Made by a program: the position numbers and the translations under genes. 64,000 bases of DNA, from assembly GCA_964606895.1 (NCBI GenBank), contig CAZSHX010000004.1, forward strand, positions 1 to 64,000, read 5' to 3'. Positions 61,548-64,000 of this stretch are shown here, in pieces (within the stretch, counting starts at the first letter, position 1; the number at the start of each line of letters is the position of its first letter). The stretch comes from CAZSHX01 sp964606895 (lineage in GTDB: Bacteria > Bacteroidota > Ignavibacteria > Kapaibacteriales > UBA2268). The notes under the pieces are model-generated. The model was given only the letters and a program-made list of their open reading frames with translations, was not told the origin of the DNA and did no database searches.

Positions 61548-62255
61548 ATGAATAAAGATAATACTTACATAGTTGTTTGTGCCTACAACGAAGAAAAAGC
61601 CATTGCTTCAGTCATTAACGGACTGAATGAAATGGGTTTCAGAAAAATCGTTGTTGTAAACGACGGAAGTTCAGACGAGACAGGAAATGTTGTCCGCAAT
61701 TTTCCTGTAGTGCTGATTGAACATATAATTAACCGAGGGCAGGGAGCCGCTATCGCAACAGGATTGGAATATTGTTCCCGTCTGGAGGACTGTAAATTTA
61801 TTGCTACATTTGATGCAGACAGTCAACACAGACCCGAAGACCTTGAAAAAATGGCAGAAATGATTTTCAATTCTGATTCCGATATTGTTCTTGGTTCAAG
61901 ATTTTTGGATTTAAAAAGTGAATCAATGCCATTCGGCAGAAAATTCATCCTGAAATGTGCCGCTTTATTTATTCGTTTCATGTACGGTTTGAAGTTCACC
62001 GATGCCCACAACGGTTTGAGAATTATGAAAAAGGAAGTTTGCCGAAAAATAATGCCTTTTACGGATGGGATGCTTCACGCTTCGGAAATGATATATTTAA
62101 TCAAGAAAAACCGTTTGAAATACCTTGAATCACCTGTGAAGATAAATTACACTGAGTATTCCATTTCCAAAGGTCAGAAATCTTCAGGTTTTGCCTATCT
62201 TGGTTTTTTGACAATTTATCATAAAATAATTCTGCTTCTGTTTGAAAAGGACTAA
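61548..62255 (+). CDS. Family 2 glycosyltransferase (dolichol-phosphate-mannose synthase-like)
   Basis: The 235-residue protein has VVCAYNEEKAIASVINGL, VVVNDGSSDETGNV, the catalytic ATFDADSQHRPEDL, and LGSRFLD, the usual DPM1-like signature without membrane helices. It would link a sugar to a polyprenyl-phosphate carrier. It is followed three bases later by a DUF2304 membrane protein gene, a pairing found in many bacteria. Such a lipid-linked sugar could feed GT-C transferases like the TMTC-like trio at 27-33 kb, but this is inference. Confidence 0.88.
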   Translation: MNKDNTYIVVCAYNEEKAIASVINGLNEMGFRKIVVVNDGSSDETGNVVRNFPVVLIEHIINRGQGAAIATGLEYCSRLEDCKFIATFDADSQHRPEDLEKMAEMIFNSDSDIVLGSRFLDLKSESMPFGRKFILKCAALFIRFMYGLKFTDAHNGLRIMKKEVCRKIMPFTDGMLHASEMIYLIKKNRLKYLESPVKINYTEYSISKGQKSSGFAYLGFLTIYHKIILLLFEKD

Positions 62256-62258
62256 CCA

Positions 62259-62603
62259 ATGACTGTTTTCGAAATTGTTATTATATGCCTGATTCAGGCT
62301 TTCTTCCTGCCGATTCTATTTTTTAAAATAAAGAATCGGACACTAAGCATATTTGATTTTTCATTTATCCTGATTCTGGATACAGTGTTAAGTTTATTTT
62401 TGGTTTACCCGTCATTATTTACATATATCTCAGGTTTTTTTGGCATTGCAAGAGGCGTGGATATATTTATTTACTTTTCAATAATTGCTTTGTTTTATAT
62501 CGTTTTCAGAATATATTTCAAGATGGAAAAATTGAAACAAGACTTAACAAAACTAAACAGGGAAATGAGCATCAGAATGATGGAAAATAAGAATCCGGAA
62601 TAG
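62259..62603 (+). CDS. DUF2304 membrane protein
   Basis: The 114-residue protein has three membrane helices (about 4-24, 30-50, 65-85) and a coiled-coil tail (KMEKLKQDLTKLNREMSIRMM). It follows the GT2 gene by three bases. DUF2304 proteins usually accompany GT2 enzymes of this type and may be their membrane partner. Confidence 0.85.
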   Translation: MTVFEIVIICLIQAFFLPILFFKIKNRTLSIFDFSFILILDTVLSLFLVYPSLFTYISGFFGIARGVDIFIYFSIIALFYIVFRIYFKMEKLKQDLTKLNREMSIRMMENKNPE

Positions 62604-62654
62604 CCTTGCAAATGAGTGATGCACTTGGCAAACCTCTCAATGAATCGTTGTACT

Positions 62655-62682
62655 AACCCCATGCTTTAGCGTGGGGCATTAA
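62655..62682 (+). terminator. Hairpin after DUF2304 gene (CCCCATGCTTTAGCGTGGGG)
   Basis: A hairpin of CCCCATGC and GCGTGGGG (one wobble) is followed by CATTAAAAAAAA; the reverse strand has the T-run. This CCCCACGC-type sequence is also a common dispersed repeat. It may terminate the kinase gene transcript only weakly. Confidence 0.5.
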
Positions 62683-62748
62683 AAAAAACTGCATTATCAA
62701 CAGACTCGTAACAATGCAGATTAATCTTTTTGGAAAACTCTAACCAAC

Positions 62749-64000
62749 CTAAATCCCATTTTCAGGGACAGGAAAAGTAACATAGAAACAAGAACCCTTT
62801 CCCACTTCGCTTTCAATATGCATTTCGCCTCCGTGGAATGTAATAAATTCTTTGCAAAGAATCAATCCGAGTCCCGAACCTTCTTCACCGCTTGTTCCAT
62901 GTGTTGAGGTTTTTGAATCAATTTTGAAAAGCTGGTTCAACACACTCTCGGAAATACCGACACCATTATCGGAAATTTTTACCGTGATAAACTTGTCCTC
63001 AGCATAAGCATCAATGGTAATTATGCCATTGGTATCAGAGAATTTTATAGAATTATGAATGAGATTTCTGAAAATCGAATCTGCCATATTTACATCAGCA
63101 AATACAAGAATATCATCGGAAATGTTATTTATAATTGTTATGCTTTTCTCTTTGGCAGTTTCATCAAAATAGTCCAAAATCAAACGTATAATATCGCTCA
63201 ACACATATTCACTTGGATGAAAAGTCATCTTCCCACGTTGAATCTGCGACCATTGAAGAAGATTGCTCAGCAATTTATAAAGCTTTTTGGCAGATTTGTT
63301 CAAGCTGAAAAGTGTAGCATTGAGTTCAGAAAGAGTAAATCTACTGAAATCTTTGATGACTATTTCTGTTAAATTCAAAAAAGATGAGAATGGATTCTTC
63401 AGGTCGTGGGAAATAATTGAAAAGAACTTATCCTTGCTCGCATTAAGTTCTCGGAGCATTTCTTCGGATTTTTTCAGCTTTTCTTCTGCCACTTTTTTCT
63501 CAGTAATATCCTTGACAGAACTGAGAAGTTTGTGTTTGCCCATTTTCTCATCAAAATAAGCATGAACGGTGTTGTTAATCCATTTTATTGCACCTTGTTT
63601 AGTAATGATTCTCAAATCTACTGAAACTTTTCCCGACTTTTTGAAAGATTCCAGTGCTGTTCTGAATATTGTTAAATCATCGGGATGAACAATAGTTGCC
63701 CATTTATCAAAAGTATCTATGTCATCATAAGAATAACCATATTCTTTGATTAGTTTATCTGTTGACCACTCTCTTTTCAGAGTGCCGTCAGGTTCAACAA
63801 TCACACTCGATGCCGCATCTGAAATAAGTTCCGAAAGAAGTCTGTATTTTTCTTGATTGCTGTATAATTCATTCTCTCTGTTATATTGTTCAGTCACATC
63901 CTGAATTATGGAAAGAACGAATCTTTCATCATTTATGGCAAGAGATTTTGCACGTAAATCGGTTATTATAAGATTCCCGTTTAAGTCAATTAATTTGATG
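62749..64000 (-). CDS. PAS-domain sensor histidine kinase (5' end beyond window)
   Basis: A GTG at 63897 is not the true start: the frame stays open to the window edge and encodes IKLIDLNGNLIITDLRAKS...SIIQDVTEQ, the end of another PAS domain. The visible part continues with a second PAS domain (about 382 residues before the C-terminus; KREWSTDKLIKEYGYSYDDI, VKDITEKKVAEEKLKKSEE). It ends with a HisKA domain with ISHDLKNPFSSFL and HATPase motifs NLIHNSIKFSD, ISDNGVGIS and GEEGSGLGLILCKEF. It lacks membrane helices in the visible part. No response regulator is seen in this window. Confidence 0.92.
   Translation of the reverse strand, partial: IKLIDLNGNLIITDLRAKSLAINDERFVLSIIQDVTEQYNRENELYSNQEKYRLLSELISDAASSVIVEPDGTLKREWSTDKLIKEYGYSYDDIDTFDKWATIVHPDDLTIFRTALESFKKSGKVSVDLRIITKQGAIKWINNTVHAYFDEKMGKHKLLSSVKDITEKKVAEEKLKKSEEMLRELNASKDKFFSIISHDLKNPFSSFLNLTEIVIKDFSRFTLSELNATLFSLNKSAKKLYKLLSNLLQWSQIQRGKMTFHPSEYVLSDIIRLILDYFDETAKEKSITIINNISDDILVFADVNMADSIFRNLIHNSIKFSDTNGIITIDAYAEDKFITVKISDNGVGISESVLNQLFKIDSKTSTHGTSGEEGSGLGLILCKEFITFHGGEMHIESEVGKGSCFYVTFPVPENGI

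Overview
The window looks like a piece of a low-GC Bacteroidota/Chlorobiota-type (FCB group) chromosome, most plausibly from the Ignavibacteria/Kapabacteria neighbourhood. The reasons are five surface proteins with type IX secretion (T9SS) C-terminal sorting domains, several secreted beta-propellers, PD40-OmpA proteins, few Shine-Dalgarno sequences, and promoter-like TTTG / TAnnTTTG pairs. This placement is inference from gene content. No rRNA, tRNA, CRISPR array, prophage or transposase gene was seen.

Layout. 1-3.1 kb: the end of an unknown gene, a Cys-rich secreted protein and a YCF48-type propeller with a T9SS tail. 3.1-4 kb: a gene-free stretch full of TTGCATC-type repeats. 4-17 kb: a response regulator, an RlmL-like RNA methyltransferase, an isocitrate-dehydrogenase family enzyme, a double-OmpA envelope protein, an outer-membrane barrel, rsmB, a large secreted GND-repeat/HEAT protein and gmk. 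17-21.3 kb: two T9SS proteins (a WD40-like protein and an HExxH metalloprotease) and rfbA. 21.5-25.8 kb: a small protein, mraZ-rsmH with a recognisable MraZ operator, and a KimA-like transporter. 26-36.5 kb: a minus-strand operon of a T9SS propeller, three tandem TMTC-like GT-C/TPR membrane proteins and a family-2 glycosyltransferase, preceded by a LytS-type kinase. 36.6-45.3 kb: a giant 2-hydroxyacyl-CoA dehydratase activase-like protein, DUF2231, an exported rubrerythrin, an Omp85 protein and DUF2795. 45.5-50 kb: an SMR/Gdx exporter, lepA, two small membrane proteins and murG. 50-52.3 kb: three tandem outer-membrane paralogues, one broken by a single in-frame stop. 53-64 kb: ssb, an MCE protein, an O-methyltransferase, a vWA-OmpA lipoprotein, a propeller/lipoprotein pair, rfbD, a phosphoglucose/phosphomannose isomerase, GT2 plus DUF2304, and a PAS histidine kinase running off the window edge.

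The theme is cell envelope and surface: T9SS cargo, OmpA-type peptidoglycan anchors, outer-membrane biogenesis (Omp85, MCE), peptidoglycan synthesis (murG, mraZ) and sugar-nucleotide and glycosyl-transfer genes. The most promising new system is the 26-34.5 kb operon, which couples one T9SS surface propeller to three TMTC-like putative O-glycosyltransferases. Other points of note are a four-copy dispersed repeat family, genome-repeat modules read in frame inside a T9SS domain, and the MraZ promoter/operator.
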